DNA of 64,000 nucleotides, from positions 76,077,120 to 76,141,119 of the forward strand of contig CM056583.1 in the NCBI GenBank assembly GCA_029721435.1. Reading direction: 5' to 3'. Origin of the DNA: Gymnothorax reevesii (lineage: Eukaryota > Chordata > Actinopteri > Anguilliformes > Muraenidae). Shown piece by piece: positions 1 through 10,112 of this stretch; the first letter of the stretch is position 1, and the number at the start of each line of letters is the position of its first letter. The notes below the pieces were generated by a model. That model was not told where the DNA came from, did no database searches, and was given only the letters and a program-made list of their open reading frames with translations. Both the position numbers and the translations under genes were made by a program.

Positions 1-553
1 TATATTTTAGAAACACTTGGTGTGACATGCAATCATGTCCAATGTATATAAGTCCCAAAGTATGTCTTTTCTTGAGTTTACGTTTCTGAGGTCCAAGTTA
101 TCACTGGATAGCGGACAATAAGCTAGGGTGATAGTCATAGGATGCAAATGGGTTCAGTAAAGATGATGTTATGTCAGCTTAGCTTAGCATAATGAAGCAG
201 TCGTTCACATGAGACAGGAGGTGAGCGGTGCGCCATCGAGAGGTAACTAAAACCGTTTGGTATTTCTCATAGGTAGTACTCATTTAGGGCCACTACAACA
301 GCTATACAGTATATCCCCATTGGTAACCTTGCAAAATTAAACTAGTCAGATTATTGGATGATATGATAACATTAGCCTTGTTTGTGCCAGCTAAAATTAG
401 CCTTGATGATTTGACCAGTCAGTGCCTAACATGAGCCTAGTATTGGAGCATCTATCAGCCTATGGACTGGGTTCACTTTCTAAAACATCAATACAGTATA
501 TTCGCCATCATATTTAAAAACAAGTGAAGTATTGGTAGTAACCTGTGGCTACC
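1..553. other. Presumed map1b intron 2, no feature seen
   Basis: AT-rich sequence without coding potential or recognisable repeat. It lies downstream, in gene orientation, of the second map1b exon, so it is probably intron 2. I looked on the minus strand for the next MAP1B segment (the QKILHHRS region) and did not find it, so that exon should lie beyond the left edge. Confidence 0.5.
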
Positions 554-1374
554 TATACTGAGTCAAAAAACTTCACACTCATAAATTTGTAAATATTTTC
601 TTGAAACTTTTAATTAAAGAGTTTTTATTATCACTGGGGGTAAATGCGTTGTCAAAAACATCATGACACACATCAACTCCGACGTGCACAGGTACGTAGC
701 ACGTGCGAGCGTACTTTAAGCAAAAACCATATTTTCTCGTGTTCCTAGTCACGTGACCATATGAGAGATGTGCAGCTGAGCTCACCTTAGCATGTTAGAG
801 TGACATCTCGGAAAAACAGGTTTTTACAGTTAATTATTCGTTGATTTTCAAAGCTATGGCTGTCAAACATTCAGCGTTAACCTGCCATTGGCATGCTGAA
901 TAGGGAAGCGTCTGTCACTGACGTTGCAAGGGTTATGGGATGCAGTCGATGGACTATCCATGATCTTCAGACATGTCTCCAACAAACTGGCACCACAGCT
1001 GACCGACCTCGTTCTGGTAGCCAACGCGTGACGTCAAAATAAGAAGACCGACAAATTGTCTTACGTCATTTGCATAATCAATTTGTCACTGCAACGTCCA
1101 CTAGGAATGAATTGTTTAGAGGTCGTGTGACTGCCCAAACCATATGTAATCGCCTGCGCACTGCTCTTATTCAAGTTGTAACCTACCATTTTTACTCTTG
1201 GACATTTCCGTACCATTTCCGGTGGAACTGGTTACATTATGGATATTATTTTTATGATACACCATCTTTAATGAGTACAGAATTTAATAAAATCATTATT
1301 TAAAACCTAATTTCTTGTATGTTCAACTTATCGACCTCCAAACGAGTGTGAAGTTTTTATTTTGGCTGAGTATA
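554..1374 (+). mobile_element. Non-autonomous Tc1-like deletion derivative, copy 1
   Basis: The ends are inverted: TATACTGAGTCAAAA on the left and the reverse complement TATACTCAGCCAAAA on the right, followed on both sides by the shared AACTTCACACTC. The interior from about 893 translates to the N-terminal DNA-binding part of a Tc1 transposase. The first helix-turn-helix reads DVARVMGCSRWTIHDL, followed by a degraded GRPR-type linker (DRPRSGSQRVT) and a stop. After a frame change, 1070-1180 encodes the second helix-turn-helix (FVTATSTRNELFRGRVTAQ). The whole DDE catalytic domain is missing between there and the right inverted repeat, so it cannot mobilise itself. A close copy lies at 50757-51562 in the same orientation. 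Copy 1 carries about 17-19 extra bases near 1200 relative to copy 2. Confidence 0.88.
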
Positions 1375-2747
1375 AGTGGAAAAAATGCAATTCATGCCTT
1401 TTTTTCTCCCTTAAGCCAGAACATAGCCAAGAACGTTCCAGGATGCCTCTCCCAGCTCACCTCAATGGAAGTATAGCTTTCCACAAATTAGCCAATAACC
1501 CCATCAACTGCTCAATCTAGGATTCAATGTAATGGCTGATTGGTACCGGGCATACCAATATGGCCGCTCAGTCACTTCAACCTTCCAACGCAGTTTAATA
1601 CTGTGTCAACAATCCAGTAATTCTATCCAGATCAGTGGGTCCATGTCCTAAAATGGTACAAGTCCTATCGTGCCGCAATTTCCTCTTGGTAATAATTCTG
1701 TCTGTGAATGCTATGGATTGCCATTACCATGCAAGCCAGTAACTCTGATTCTCTGCATGTTTACATGTAATTTGAGTCCTGATGTGGTCTCAACACAGCA
1801 AGGCGCTATTCCACAGCAATCGGTGACAGAAAAAACCATTATGTTAACTGACAGAGCCAAAGCAGTAGTTCGCCACAAAAACCTGCAGCCTGAATGAGCA
1901 TTAAGACACTATTTTGTTGCTACTTCCTTTTGTTTCCTGACTATATTCGAGTCACTTTTTTGATGCTGTAATAAATTAGACAGCAAGTTGCTGACTGTGC
2001 TAATCTTTTCAGAATTGCCATTGGTATCCTCAAGGTTCCAGACTAAATCTGGAGCATATCAGTGCCAACAGTGAAAAATGCTCGATAGGGTGGCACATAA
2101 TTGGCATTTACATCAGCTAAGGTAAAGGATACTTTAGTCAGGGATGTAGGTCCATGTTTCATCACTATATAGTCAACCCCTCAAACGCCCAATAACAGTG
2201 TATTAGTCCTGTGCTGTGCTCTGCTGAGCTTGCCAATTGTCAACCACTCATAGGACGAGAAATGTATAAATGTGGCCCTACACTGAGTATAAAATTATTA
2301 TGACTTTTTTTATATATACATTTTAATAAATACAATTTAGAACTTGTAAAATGTACCACTTTTATGAGATCAAGCTCATTGCTCGTCGCATATTAAAGAT
2401 GCAAGCACCTAATCATTCTTTGAAAGATTATTCTTCTGAGATGATTCTCAACCCTATTTATTATTTGTTATGGCTTGCTCATGATGCAGACTGAGGATCC
2501 AATCAACCAGATCTTACAGCACATTAAAAAATACCTTATTCTTCTGAGTTGGACCATCATTATCGTATTGTATCATGATTTTATGAAGCCAGTAGACCGT
2601 CTTCTGAGCTCCTAATTTAAGTTTTTTTTAGTCATCCATAAAAAAATATGCACTTAGCCAGGTAAATGGCAGGCAGTGAATTAGCATTGCAGCATGTATC
2701 AGTTGACCTTGACAACAAAAGCATTAAAATATTTCACTTCAGCATAC
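1375..2747. other. Presumed map1b intron 2, unique sequence
   Basis: No coding segment, RNA gene or repeat was recognised. It is AT-rich, with a T-rich stretch near 2306-2330. By position it is the 5' part of map1b intron 2, beginning with donor GTATGC at 2747-2742 on the minus strand. Confidence 0.5.
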
Positions 2748-2849
2748 CTCGCACATCAGGTGAAAACCGTGCGGAATGCCGAGAAACAAAGAGCTTGAGC
2801 TCCTGGTCCAAGTTACAGTCAATGAGGTTTGTGTCCCATGACCGGATCC
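2748..2849 (-). CDS. map1b: map1b coding exon 2 (microtubule-associated protein 1B)
   Basis: A 102-bp exon read on the minus strand, entered in phase 1. With the last G of exon 1 it encodes G-IRSWDTNLIDCNLDQ followed by ELKLFVSRHSARFSPDVR and the first base of a Gly codon. This is nearly identical to the MAP1B segment that directly follows the exon-1 sequence in vertebrates. The acceptor is a pyrimidine-rich tract ending CTCACAG (2850-2860) and the donor is GAG/GTATGC. Since 102 is a multiple of three, the exon leaves in phase 1 as it entered. It is part of the conserved N-terminal region of the MAP1 heavy chain, a neuronal microtubule- and actin-binding protein. The longest open frame over this spot (2739-3026, minus) is in another frame and is not the gene. 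The paralogue map1a is the alternative, but the NLIDCNLDQELKLF wording fits MAP1B best. Confidence 0.92.
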
Positions 2850-5186
2850 CTGTGAGGCAGAAAAATGAAGAAAAAGAATGTTGTTATTAGAAAATAATCC
2901 ATCTGATCTAATCTGAAAGTTTACCTTCCCTAGTTGGGCCAGAATGGCTCTATTTGACATGTTCACAATATTGCCGAAGGATTTTGCAATACAATCATAA
3001 CCGCAAGGTCTATTTTTTTCCCCCACAGCAGCTCAATGTCACTCGGATTGTTTCAGTTTGGGATATTACATCAAGCAATCTGTTTCCCTTGAAGAAATTG
3101 AAGCGTTTTTTTCTCCTCATGGAAGCCAAAGAAATAATAGCACTCCATCAACATACGTCAGAGGGAGAACTCATTCCCCTGCTTTAGCTGAGTCATGTTA
3201 GCAGCCATCTTGCTACCACTAATCATTTGTTTTAAATACCATGAGGACCTAGAAGGCAAAGCACAGCACTGAGCATTATCAGAAATCAAAGGTTTGATAA
3301 ATATACAAATAAAAAAATGAATGACATTTGAATGCATGACACAGTGCAGTACTGTTCCCACCCTGAAATGACAATGCGGTAATCTCTCACAGTGCCCTTT
3401 CAACGAAGGCAAATGAACTGACAATCTCGAAGGCACCAGACAATACGGTCATTAAGACCCTGAGGCCTAATGAAATAATATTCTTGTTTGATACCATCAG
3501 CTGGAAAGAAAAGCCTGTAGGAACAAAGAAAGCCACTGCCTGTTGCTGAGCCTTTCATAATTGAAGCTTCAAAAAAACCCATTTTGCAACACGTCATAAT
3601 CATTTATCAAGAAGCCACTCACCCACTGTGCTTTCTAATGGAAGGTAATAAAATGTTTAAAGGTCTGAGCTGCCAATGTCTCAGTTTCCCAAAATAGACC
3701 ATACAATGTGAAAGCAATTTAGAAGGGTGAGAGGGCATGATTTCTGTATGGCACAATTTAATAATGAAATTGATAATATATAAAATTGCGAAGGCAATCC
3801 TTGCCACCCATTTCCACATATCTATTTCAACAGTAACATATCAGCACCCTGCAAAATTTCTATAGATAATTTTCTGTGTGCATGGAATGCTATAATAGTA
3901 ATGCCTGACCGGTATACGTGTTCAACTTCCTCCTATCACAATGGATCCAAAAACTTCGATTAGAGGCAGACTGACCTACAGGCCTAAAATTCGCAGAAAC
4001 GCCCTTTGGCTGAAAAAGAGTGGTCCACTGCGAGTTTCCGTAGGGACCGCAGTGCGGACTGAGCCACGCCCACATGCCGGCAGGGAACTGATCCTCAATT
4101 GCGGGGATATGGGATGGACAGATAGAATGAATGATAAACGATGCATCTCGGTGATCAAACGCCGACTATAAGTGGAAAAAAATTTAACCTACTGCGTATT
4201 TTTTTTTCTCTTGCTACACTAAGGAAGTAATGCGATATGACAAGAATAAACGGTGGGCAAAATCCGAGAATTTAAACTAAGGAAAATTGAATTATAGCCA
4301 ATCAGTCTTTCCGACGAGACTGACATACATTGCACGAGTAAAGGTCAAATTAATATAGAAAACAAAAAATAAATAAGTAAATCATGAATAATAAAGTTTC
4401 TTGGACGATTGTATGCCCTCACAGGCCACTTCACCATTCATTTGGCTGATGTTTAGCTATATGGTTGTGTAGCCCAGTAGCCTGTGAATGGGGAAAACGA
4501 CAACTTTCCGAGTGATAAGCATCAAACCGCAGAAATGCGCAACGAAGCATAAATGCACCTAACCAAAGCATAACTGCTTAATCTAGCAAAAGATGAATCA
4601 CATAAAATTTAAATGATAAAAACTGGCCCACTATTGACGCATTGGAAAAGCGGTAAGATGCTGATTCATGAATTGTATCCACCTTGCGATATCTACATAA
4701 GCTATTAGGAGGAATTGGAACAATAACCCCGCATGATTAAAATATAATATTGTAATATTTATATTGTTCGGATTATTTTAGTCCTGAGTTTGATGCCAGA
4801 AGAGTAGCCTGCTGGAGGAAAGATTAGACCGCAAATCAAAGCCAGATGCTTGATCTGAGATACCGGGAAAGGAGATTTAGCAGTCGAAAGGGAGTGGCAA
4901 TGTAGCAGACCTCCATCCCCTCACCAACGCGCAGCAACAACACTGCACTGAAATCTTCAAGATAAACTTAACGGAAGCAAACATAAATTGCCTATACATG
5001 ACGGTAAAATAGCTGACGCGAGTCTAAGCTTCAAGGTTACAACCAAGCCCCAAAACGTTTTCAAATCCAAATGATATTTGCTGAAGATATGATAAGGGAC
5101 TAGACATTTTGTTGACTTTTTTAGATTCACCGTCAAGAAAATAAACATAATTGAAACGGAAGGCAAATACGCTTGCTATTGCTCAC
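2850..5186 (-). other. map1b intron 1
   Basis: 2337 bp bounded by GTGAGC (5186-5181, minus) and CTCACAG (2860-2850, minus). No transposon was recognised inside. A locally GC-richer patch at about 3900-4130 holds a short imperfect inverted repeat (arms around 4022-4031 and 4048-4058). The rest is ordinary AT-rich intronic sequence. Confidence 0.85.
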
Positions 5187-5367
5187 CTTTTTCTATATCT
5201 GCAATGGCGCACTTAAGATGATCCTCGGAAACAATTTCTCCGATAACCACCAGAAGATAGAATTTGTTGTCAAGAAAACGATGTGAAAGGCTGGAAGATG
5301 TAGGAGATGCCATTGCATTACGATTGAATGCAGGCTCGGTATCGGCCGTCTCTACAAGCGTCGCCAT
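5187..5367 (-). CDS. map1b: map1b coding exon 1 (N-terminus of microtubule-associated protein 1B)
   Basis: 181 bp of coding sequence on the minus strand: 60 codons plus one base. It begins MATLVETADTEPAF and continues through SLSHRFLDNKFYLLVV, IGEIVSEDHLK and IADIEK, then splices at AAAAAG/GTGAGC. The SLSHRFLD-KFYLLVV-GEIV-E-HL-AI block is the hallmark N-terminus of vertebrate MAP1B. The family protein is a large neuronal microtubule-associated protein cleaved into heavy and light chains; this exon covers only the extreme N-terminus of the heavy chain. The start chosen is ATG at 5367-5365, with A at -3 and G at +4. Two codons upstream the frame opens with TTG, which I do not take as the start. 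Residues 1-25 are variable and Ser/Ala-rich, as in other MAP1B proteins. The phase-1 junction joins exon 2 exactly as expected. map1a is a less likely alternative. Confidence 0.93.
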
Positions 5368-5460
5368 CCTCAAACCCTGTCCCTCTACTGTACGACACTA
5401 GCGGTTACCACCAGCCGTACAGTAGGTTTCGAAGGAGTGGTTCTCGCTTTTATACCGCAG
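5368..5460 (-). promoter_or_regulatory. map1b core promoter with TATA box and short leader
   Basis: On the minus strand a TATAAAAG motif occupies 5454-5447, 80 bp upstream of the ATG. A start site 25-30 bp downstream would fall near 5424-5430, leaving a leader of roughly 55-60 nt. Assigning this as the promoter is inference from motif and position; an alternative upstream promoter is not excluded. Confidence 0.6.
5385..5425 (-). other. Perfect inverted repeat in map1b leader (putative RNA hairpin)
   Basis: CTACTGTACG (5385-5394) and CGTACAGTAG (5416-5425) are exact reverse complements separated by 21 nt. If transcription starts where the TATA box predicts, the hairpin would sit almost at the 5' cap and end 17 nt before the ATG. 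A function in translation is inference only. Confidence 0.6.
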
Positions 5461-5632
5461 ACATAGTGTCATGACTAGGACACGGAGAGGAAAGGACCCA
5501 TTAGAAGCCGGCGTTCATACTCTCAGCTGATGTCATACGCAGTGAGGAAAACAAAAGGCTGAGCAGTCGAAAAGATGTCAACAATTCGCATTTTCTACAG
5601 TGTCTTAATTTTTGTGATATCTGAGAAATGTT

Positions 5633-5825
5633 TAGTGCTAAAAAAAAGTGTTTGCCCCCTTCCTGATTTCTGCTATTTTTGCTTATTTGCCACATTTAAA
5701 TGCTTCAGATCATCCAACTAATTTTAATATAAGACAAAGGCTAAGTGCGTAAACGCAAAATGCAGCTGTTAAATTATGATATATTTAATTTGAAGGTAAA
5801 GAGTTGTTCAGAACCTACATCATCC
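5633..5825 (+). mobile_element. Tc1-like terminal inverted repeat fragment
   Basis: About 190 bp match the left end of the Tc1-like element at 16707: AGTGCT...AAAAAGTGTTTGCCCCC, then TTCCTGATTTCTG, CAGATCATC and AAAATGCAG in the same order, ending at AACCTACAT. No transposase sequence follows, so this is a solo or truncated end of the same family. Confidence 0.75.
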
Positions 5826-5831
5826 TGTAAA

Positions 5832-5849
5832 CCCCCCCCCCCCCCCCCC
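5832..5849. repeat. Poly-C tract (18 C)
   Basis: Uninterrupted run of C just right of the Tc1-like fragment. Length is likely polymorphic or assembly-sensitive. Confidence 0.9.
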
Positions 5850-6442
5850 AATAATAATTCCTGGCTGTGCCACTCTTCGCAGTGACAACTGCAATAAAAC
5901 ATGTATGATAACCGGTAACCAGTCTTTTACAGAGCCGTGGAGGAATTTTTGCACAATCTTTTTTGCAGAATTGTTTTATTTCAGTCAACTGTCTGTTTAT
6001 GGTCATGCCACAGTATCTCTATTGAATTCAAATTGGGAATTTGACTTGACACTCCAAAACATTCATTTTATTTCTCTGGTGGGTGATTCACCATCAGGTG
6101 TCATTTTGGGGTGCACAAACACTGAAAATTCTACATTTTCAAATCTTGCTGAAAGCAATACCTGATTTTCGCATCATATTTTCTGGATAAAGTCTGAAAA
6201 TATTTTGTATTAATCTTGGTCCATGCAAAAGTTATGCAGATTTAAATCGCATGGCCCTCTTTGTGCTCCATGGGCCTACGGACATAGGATGCAAAGTGAA
6301 GACGACCAAAAGTTGTGATGTAAACTCATAATGACTAAAATTCATTGAGACAGTAAAACAACGATGGAAAATATCATTTTAAAGTATTTAGAATAACAAT
6401 TAACTAATATTGATTAATATTTAGTTCTTTTGATGCAGATTG
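5850..6442. other. Intergenic, nothing recognised
   Basis: No supported gene or repeat. The 86-codon open frame at 5905-6165 has no recognisable motif and I treat it as chance. Confidence 0.5.
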
Positions 6443-7555
6443 TCTGATGATACACTCAGGGGAACCAGTCACAACTCAGGGATAATCCAACAATCATAAG
6501 CCTTTATTACAAAATGGGTCAGAACCAGAAGACACAAGGACTGCCGAGCCAAAAACGAAACGCAAAAAGCAAAGTTGACTATACAGGCCGGGGTCAAAAC
6601 CAGTAAATCAGAAGTGCGACGGTACATAGACAGCAGGCCGAAATCATAGTCATAATCCAGATCAGAAGGTCATACACAGGGCGTCCAAAAACAGAAAACG
6701 TGGTCAGACAGGAATAGGTCAAAATCCAAAAAGCCAAAACAGGAACAGAAGGGCAACGGCGAACTCAAGGTCGGGAAAAAACAGTCATGAAGAAGCAATG
6801 AACAAAAGGCATACGGGGATCTCTGCACAGATGAGAATTGATCAACTTTCTGACAAGGAATGAACTGCAGTGAAGACTTTAAACAGACAAGAGGGAAGTC
6901 ACATGCTATGCAGGGAACAGGTGAATCGGATAAGACTGATTACAGAGGTAAGCACACATAGGGAAGTCCTAAACCACAAACAATGGGCAAAAACCAAAAC
7001 ACGAACAGGATCCACGCAAACAGCCTAAGACAGATAAACAGCTCCGGTCAAGGAGTTCTAAGCGCACAGTTAAGATTCCAGGACAGAGAGAGAAGCGCAG
7101 CTGAGGTGCGTGAGCTGTAATCAAAGTGGAGTACAGGGGAAGAAAAAGGGGCGGAGTTACAGAACAGAGCGGAGCAGGGCAGAGTTTGTCATATTAGTAA
7201 ACAGTGATATCTACACACCTAATCAAAATACGTGAATGTTAGTTGGTTAGTTCATGTACAGATAAAGGGATTAATCTACAGTAAAATTACCAATGCTAAC
7301 TAAACAGCCTGGCTGCTAATTAATTCGGTAATTTCAGAAATGCGGGAAGGAAGGTAAAACGAGACTTAAAGGAAGTTTGTGAAATACCGGAATCACCCGA
7401 AGCGTGTCTGCACGCAGACAGAGGAGTGCACTGGCAAGGTAATACAAATCACATCAGACATTACAGGGGAGACAATGTGCAATGCAATAATGGAATGGAT
7501 GAAATAAACATGAAAAATAATAAATACAGAAACAGACCGATACAGAATTATAACA
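6443..7555 (-). mobile_element. Solo LTR, family A, copy 1 (1113 bp)
   Basis: Homologous over its whole length to 14592-15714, in the opposite orientation. The ends in LTR sense are TGTTATAA... and ...TATCATCAGA (expected terminal CA mutated to GA). It is flanked by a 5-bp direct repeat GATTG (6438-6442 and 7556-7560). In LTR sense a polyadenylation signal AATAAA lies at 6508-6503. No gag or pol coding sequence is attached, so it is the scar left by LTR-LTR recombination. Superfamily (Gypsy, ERV or other) cannot be told from the LTR alone. Confidence 0.85.
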
Positions 7556-7688
7556 GATTGAGTGTCGACGCCAACAGACACTACAGGGCCTTTGAACATT
7601 ACATTTTCCTGCAACCATTAGGTATATTCATAATTATTTCAGTATTATTTAATTTATTTACTTTTGTTGCAGCTTACATGGAATATGA

Positions 7689-7899
7689 TTAACCTCTTTG
7701 GACAGATATAGACGCCAGCGTCCATAAATTCCAAAATGTAATTCATAAATAATTCTGTAATTGAATTTCCAAACGTCTAGCTTCACTGGAATAATTTTCC
7801 AGAGTCTCTGTGACAAAAATACTGAGTTCGAAAGCTTAAATAGGCTCATGCGCAAAAGGAAAATTTGACATAATTTTGTGTCCTGCGTAAAGGGGTTGA
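7689..7899. mobile_element. piggyBac-like MITE (about 210 bp)
   Basis: Begins TTAACCTCTTTGGACAGA and ends CCTGCGTAAAGGGGTTGA, with TTAA (right copy mutated to TTGA) at both ends. The subterminal sequence TAGACGCCAGCGTCCA is palindromic. The larger piggyBac-like element at 55563 begins in the same way (TTAACCCCTTTCTGCAGA, then TAGACGCTTGCGTCTA) and ends CTGCGCAAAGGGGTTAA. This is therefore a short internally deleted member of that family. Assignment to piggyBac rests on the TTAA target and C-rich termini. Confidence 0.65.
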
Positions 7900-8054
7900 G
7901 CAAAACTATATTTCTTATATTCGTCTTCCAACATCCTCTTCTACAGGTGTTAAACATATTGGCCGACAGATTGTACAATGTCAGTGTCTTTTACATTGCA
8001 ATGATGATGAGTTGTCACATTTCCAAAACATGCATGTTGAGTGCTTATATGAAA

Positions 8055-8262
8055 TTTCATCGGCCTGCTGATAAAACCTTGTATCTTCAAAATGATAAAC
8101 TTTACAGGAAAATAAAATATAAAATAAAAAATAATATATATAAATAATTCAAAATATAAAATAAAAATTGTTTAATTTTGCATGTAAGAATAGTGGACAT
8201 ACCAGTTTTTGTTTCTAATCAATTTGGAGATACTAGGTTTTATCAGCAGGACGACGATTTGA
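8055..8262. repeat. Inverted repeat, possible MITE
   Basis: Arms of about 35 bp at 8055-8092 and 8220-8260 share CCTGCTGATAAAACCT and flanking bases in inverted orientation around an AT-rich centre of roughly 130 bp. No clear target duplication, so the outer limits are uncertain. Confidence 0.5.
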
Positions 8263-9398
8263 TTCTCAAAGGTGCTGTTTTCTTTCTTTGTAATCTGCCC
8301 CAAATCACTGGATCACAATGTCATTCAGGCATGATGTCTGAATAGAACACAACGTGGCATAGAAAGATACATGTTCCCAACCCAAGTGCACTTGAGCTTT
8401 GGACCAAAAACTTTTCTCTGATATTCTCCAGCAGGATTTTTCGGTGGAGAGCAGAATTCATTATTCCATCAATTATGTCAAGTTAGCATGGTCCCCAATC
8501 AGCAATGCACCCCCAGACCATCACACGACCACAACCGTGTTTGACGGTCTCTCTGATGTTCGTATTGTAGAATGTACGTTAGCTTTATGTCAGAAGTAAA
8601 AGGACCCATGTCTTCTAAAAGTTCCACTTTTGACTTATCAGCCTGCAGAATATTATCCCAAAAGTCTTGAATGTCATCAAAATGTTCTTTGGCAAATATG
8701 AAATGTCATTTCAGGTCAGCAGTGGTTTTTGCCTTGCAGCTCTTCCATGAATGACATTTTTGCCGTTCCTTTCTTAGTGAGGAATCTTGGACAGTTGAGG
8801 TTCCTCAAATGTTAGTTTTGGCTCTTTCGTGACCTCCTGAGTGAGACCTCACTGCAGTCATGGAGCAATTTTTGTCGGCCAGCCACTCCAGGGAGGGTTT
8901 TAACTCTGTTCCACTTTTTCTCTACTAGGTGACTATGGTTTTCACTACAATTTTTTACTACAATTGCTGGAGTTCCAGAGACTTAGAAATGGTTTTGCAA
9001 CCATCTCCAGACAGATTGATGTCAATAACTTTGATTTTTATTGGTTTCTTTAGATCACAGGATCATGTGCTGCTTTTTGCCAACTTCACATTGCCCGACA
9101 GGTTTTATTTTACTAATTTTTAGATTCAAAAGGGCTGACACTAATCATGCCTGGTTGTATACAATTAAACTGAACCCAATTACCAATAAAATGTAGTAAC
9201 AAAGGAGGGCGTTATTTCTTCGCATTGGGCTAGATAGTGTCGGTAAGCTTTTTATCCTTCAATAAATAACATTGTTATTTAAAAACTGCATGTTGTGTTC
9301 ATTCAGGTCATTCTTTGTTCAACTTAGCCTGATCTGAATCATTTAGGTGTGATGAATATGAAAACATTGAGAAGGGGGAAAATACTTCTCAGCACTGT
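8263..9398 (-). mobile_element. Degenerate Tc1-like transposon
   Basis: The right end (9361-9398) carries the family terminal repeat GGGGGAAAATACTTCTCAGC followed by ACTG. Inside, on the minus strand, are collapsed Tc1 transposase stretches. Plus-strand landmarks are CAGACCATCACACGACC, GGCCAGCCACTCCAGGGAGG and CTTAGAAATGG, which lie in the same order as in related fish elements. Many indels and stops are present, and the left terminal repeat was not found. Compare the better preserved copy at 16707-18928. Confidence 0.8.
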
Positions 9399-9644
9399 GG
9401 CATATTTCTCTTGCGGCATGATCAACTGCAAATGAGCCTTGAAATAAATTACTTAATTTCAACTAGAACTTTTGTTTTTAGTTTTTTTTTAAATGCAACT
9501 ACATTAGATTTTTGCTGTCTATAGCCTAAAAAAAGTAGGCCAACTACTTGAGTAATACTTTTACTTATTCAGTATTACAGTATAATGAATATTGTGATAA
9601 ATTACTACATTTCAAAAAGAAAAATCAGTACATGCTTTTACCTC

Positions 9645-9995
9645 TGTCACAACCTGACACCCCAAGATGTTAGGAGAGGGTACCAGGGCAAGGATTGAAT
9701 AGGAGGAGCCAGTTGCAGGGACATGGAGTTTTTTTAACTAAAGAGTGCAGAGATAAACAAACCAATACAAACTTCGAGAGAACATAAAGGGAAGTGCTAC
9801 AAACTCAAATGGGGAAACTAGACGAAGGCTACTAGCCCAAATGAGGGAAAAAAGAAGTATAAATACTGTCAGATAATGAGATTAACTGAAAGGAAACAGG
9901 TGAGGATGATCAGGAATGTGAACAACAGATAATTGAATAATTGATGCAGGGCAGGTAGTCAGGGGAATGGAATGCCTGAGGGGAGGGGCATTACA
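9645..9995 (-). mobile_element. LTR-like interspersed repeat (351 bp)
   Basis: In minus orientation it starts TGTAATGCCCCTCCCCTC and ends GGTTGTGACA, that is TG...CA. A TATTTATACTTC promoter-like motif lies in the middle. The flanks share only CTC (9642-9644 and 9996-9998), so a clean 4-6 bp target duplication is not shown. No coding capacity. A solo LTR is the favoured reading; another kind of terminal-repeat element is possible. Confidence 0.5.
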
Positions 9996-10112
9996 CTCTA
10001 CTTAGCATATAACCGCAGTTTGACTATCAGAACTGCTGTTATAGATTTATCCATACAATATTTCCATAAAGTGCATTCCTTATAAGCTATTGAGCTGAAA
10101 TAATTTACAAAT

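Noticed and set aside
579..785. Related 68-residue minus-strand frames here and at 50786-50992
   Set aside because: They are reverse-strand readings of the two Tc1 derivative copies. Similarity is due to the repeat.
2739..3026. 95-codon minus-strand frame over map1b exon 2
   Set aside because: It is in a different frame from the exon and ignores its splice sites.
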